This document shows, piece by piece, positions 7,150 to 8,613 of a stretch of DNA of 8,613 nucleotides. A program made the translations under genes and the position numbers. The notes beneath the pieces are model-generated. The model did not search any database, had not been told where the DNA came from, and worked only from the letters and a program-made list of their open reading frames with translations. Each line of letters starts with the position of its first letter. The stretch's first letter is position 1. The DNA is from an uncultured delta proteobacterium (GTDB lineage Bacteria > Myxococcota_A > Polyangia > Polyangiales > Ga0077539), in NCBI GenBank assembly GCA_903860995.1, contig CAIOSS010001299.1:1-8613 (forward strand), written 5' to 3'.

Positions 7150-8613
7150 TCACTCGCTCCTCGCGGGCATCCTATGCGTGTCGCCCGGCGTCCTTGCCCG
7201 CAGCTCGTACGGGCCCCAGCCCAGCTCCACCGGTAGCAGCACCCGCGCGCTGAAGCGGCCGTCGTCGCCCGTCACCGCGGTGCCCAGCGAGGTCGTCGCG
7301 TCGGCCCCGCGGTCGACCCGCACCGCCCGCCCGTTGCGCCACAACTCGAAGGCCACCGGGAGGTTCGCCGCGGCCGCGCCGGTCTCGTCCTGCGCCTCGC
7401 CGCTCACCTCCACCAGCGTGCCGCGCACGAAGGCCGACGCCGCCGCCCCATCGGCCGCGCGCACGTCCGTCACCCGCAGCGTGGTCTCCACCCGCGGCCC
7501 GTCGGGGTCGTCGCGCGACGGGTCTTCCCTCCGCCGCTCGGGCACCGGAGCCGCCGCCGGGGTCGCCTCGCCGTTGCCCGGAACACCCCCCGGGCCATTG
7601 CCGGGTCCGTTGCCCCGGTCATTGCCCGTTGCGTTGCCCGACGCCGTCGCGCTCTCGGGAGCGCTCTCCGTCGGTGCAGCGCTCGCCGTCGCGGCCGGCT
7701 CCTGGCCCGGGGCGCCGGGCGACGGCGCGGGCGCGGGGTGCTGGTTGGCGCGCGACGGCGACGGGGTCGACGAATACAGGCCCCCGTAACCGGGCGGCCG
7801 GGGCAGCGGGTCGGGGTTGGCCGGGACGAAGGCCTCGCGCTCGGACGACGCCTCGGTGCGCAGCGGGACATCCCACCCGCCGAGGTCGACGCGCGACCAC
7901 CCTTGGCCCGGGATGGCCACCTCCGCCCAGGCGTGCGCCTCGTTGCTCACGAAGCGTGCGTTGACCCCCACCCCGTGCATCGTCAGCACGAAGGCGTACG
8001 CCCGGTGCCGGCACGCCCCGACGCCGCCCAGCGCCAGCGCCCGGTAGAGCTGGCCGTCGAGGTCGCCGGGCAGCTCGCCGTCGCGAAAGCCGCGGAAGTA
8101 CCCCGCGAGCCCGCCGACGCCCGCGGCGAGCGATGCGCCCGGGGAGACCCCCGCGTGGCGTAGCACCTCGCCCACCCCCGCGCGCAGGAAGTCCGGCACC
8201 AGCGGCGCCGCCATGCCGCGGTGCGCCGACTCCGCGGAGAGCGCCCCCTCGGGCATACCGGTCATGGTAAACGCGCGCTGCGGCGCCTCGACGACGTAGG
8301 CGAGGCGCACCCGGCGCACCTCGGTCACCGGCGCGCGCACGAACACGTTGCCCGCGGAGTCTTCGAAGAACCCGACGGGGGTCTCTGGCACGGTGCGGTA
8401 GGACACCACGCGCTGCTCGGCCGCGACCGAGGGGATGGGCGTGGGCGACTGCGGCGACAGCTCGATGAACACGTCGCCGGTGAAGCGCGCGGCGGGCGCA
8501 CCGCCCCAGCGCGGAGGGGCGTCGACGGCCACCGGGCGCAGCGAGGGGTCGCGCACCACGAGGCGGCCGAGCTCGTCGACGGCGTCGAAGGCGTGGGTGC
8601 GCTTGAAGGGCGA
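7150..8613 (-). CDS. Transglutaminase-like domain protein with C-terminal Ig-like domain (5' partial)
   Basis: The frame is open to the window edge (487 residues visible), so the true start lies outside; an internal GTG at 8559 is not needed. About the first 120 residues look like a beta-rich N-terminal domain (FTGDVFIELSP, NVFVRAPV, VRLAYVVEAP). The transglutaminase core follows with a complete Cys-His-Asp triad: Cys at 8011-8013 in GACRHRAYAF, His in SNEAHAWAEV, and Asp in WSRVDLGGWD. Such bacterial domains act as transglutaminases or, more often, as cysteine proteases or amidases, usually outside the cytoplasm. After the core comes a Pro/Ala/Ser- and Gly/Asn-rich linker of roughly 110 residues. 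A beta-sandwich of about 100 residues follows (ETTLRVTDVRA, TLVEVSGEAQDETG, GDDGRFSARVLLP, YELRARTPGD) that looks Ig-like or bacterial invasin-like. The protein stops right after that domain, without a membrane segment. It is the first visible gene of the minus-strand operon. Confidence 0.85.
   Translation of the reverse strand, partial: SPFKRTHAFDAVDELGRLVVRDPSLRPVAVDAPPRWGGAPAARFTGDVFIELSPQSPTPIPSVAAEQRVVSYRTVPETPVGFFEDSAGNVFVRAPVTEVRRVRLAYVVEAPQRAFTMTGMPEGALSAESAHRGMAAPLVPDFLRAGVGEVLRHAGVSPGASLAAGVGGLAGYFRGFRDGELPGDLDGQLYRALALGGVGACRHRAYAFVLTMHGVGVNARFVSNEAHAWAEVAIPGQGWSRVDLGGWDVPLRTEASSEREAFVPANPDPLPRPPGYGGLYSSTPSPSRANQHPAPAPSPGAPGQEPAATASAAPTESAPESATASGNATGNDRGNGPGNGPGGVPGNGEATPAAAPVPERRREDPSRDDPDGPRVETTLRVTDVRAADGAAASAFVRGTLVEVSGEAQDETGAAAANLPVAFELWRNGRAVRVDRGADATTSLGTAVTGDDGRFSARVLLPVELGWGPYELRARTPGDTHRMPARSE
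7157..7162 (-). promoter_or_regulatory. Ribosome binding site of the small membrane protein gene
   Basis: GAGGAG on the minus strand, 8 nt before the ATG at 7148, lies within the last codons of the transglutaminase-like gene. It supports separate, coupled translation of the 74-residue product. Confidence 0.7.
7570..7638 (-). repeat. Gly-Asn/Gly-Pro low-complexity linker tract
   Basis: Twenty-three codons encode a run in which Gly-Asn dipeptides recur (GNATGND, RGNGPGNGPGG, VPGNG). GGCAA recurs in the coding strand, so replication slippage is a likely origin. It separates the transglutaminase core from the C-terminal Ig-like domain and probably acts as a flexible spacer. Confidence 0.75.

Overview
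The window is a very GC-rich, gene-dense bacterial chromosome segment of 8.6 kb with nearly no non-coding DNA. The strong G/C bias at third codon positions, the Tgl/PilF-like TPR protein beside a RodZ-like protein, and the eukaryote-like lipid proteins suggest a member of the Myxococcota, probably Polyangia-like. That assignment is inference: no rRNA or other marker is present.

Left part (1-1663, + strand): the 3' part of a TPR gene resembling the type IV pilus factors PilF/PilW/Tgl, then a short RodZ-like gene (Cro/C1-type HTH plus one membrane helix), then recO. The RodZ-like stop and the recO start overlap, so they are probably translationally coupled. PilF-RodZ-(IspG)-HisS is a known neighbourhood in gammaproteobacteria. 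Here recO and an oppositely oriented amidase gene lie between rodZ and hisS.

Middle (1668-6229): a minus-strand amidase of the FAAH/FAAH2 type with an intact Lys-Ser-Ser triad converges on recO, with 4 bp between the stop codons. It diverges from hisS across about 110 bp that must hold the promoters of both. hisS (histidyl-tRNA synthetase) is complete. Six bases after it begins a 541-residue protein with a predicted signal peptide, a Pro/Ala/Glu-rich linker and about 25 tandem beta-type repeats centred on a hydrophobic-Pro-hydrophobic core. I do not recognise its family. It is the most unusual protein in the window.

Right part (6242-8613, - strand): a compact operon read right to left. It consists of a transglutaminase-like protease-fold protein (5' end outside the window) with a C-terminal Ig-like domain, a 74-residue single-helix membrane protein, and a prokaryotic phospholipid-scramblase (PLSCR/LURP-one) homologue. 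Gaps are 1 and 13 nt, and each downstream gene has a clear Shine-Dalgarno sequence. A shared envelope or lipid role is plausible but not shown by the sequence.

No rRNA, tRNA, CRISPR array, insertion sequence or convincing intrinsic terminator was seen.
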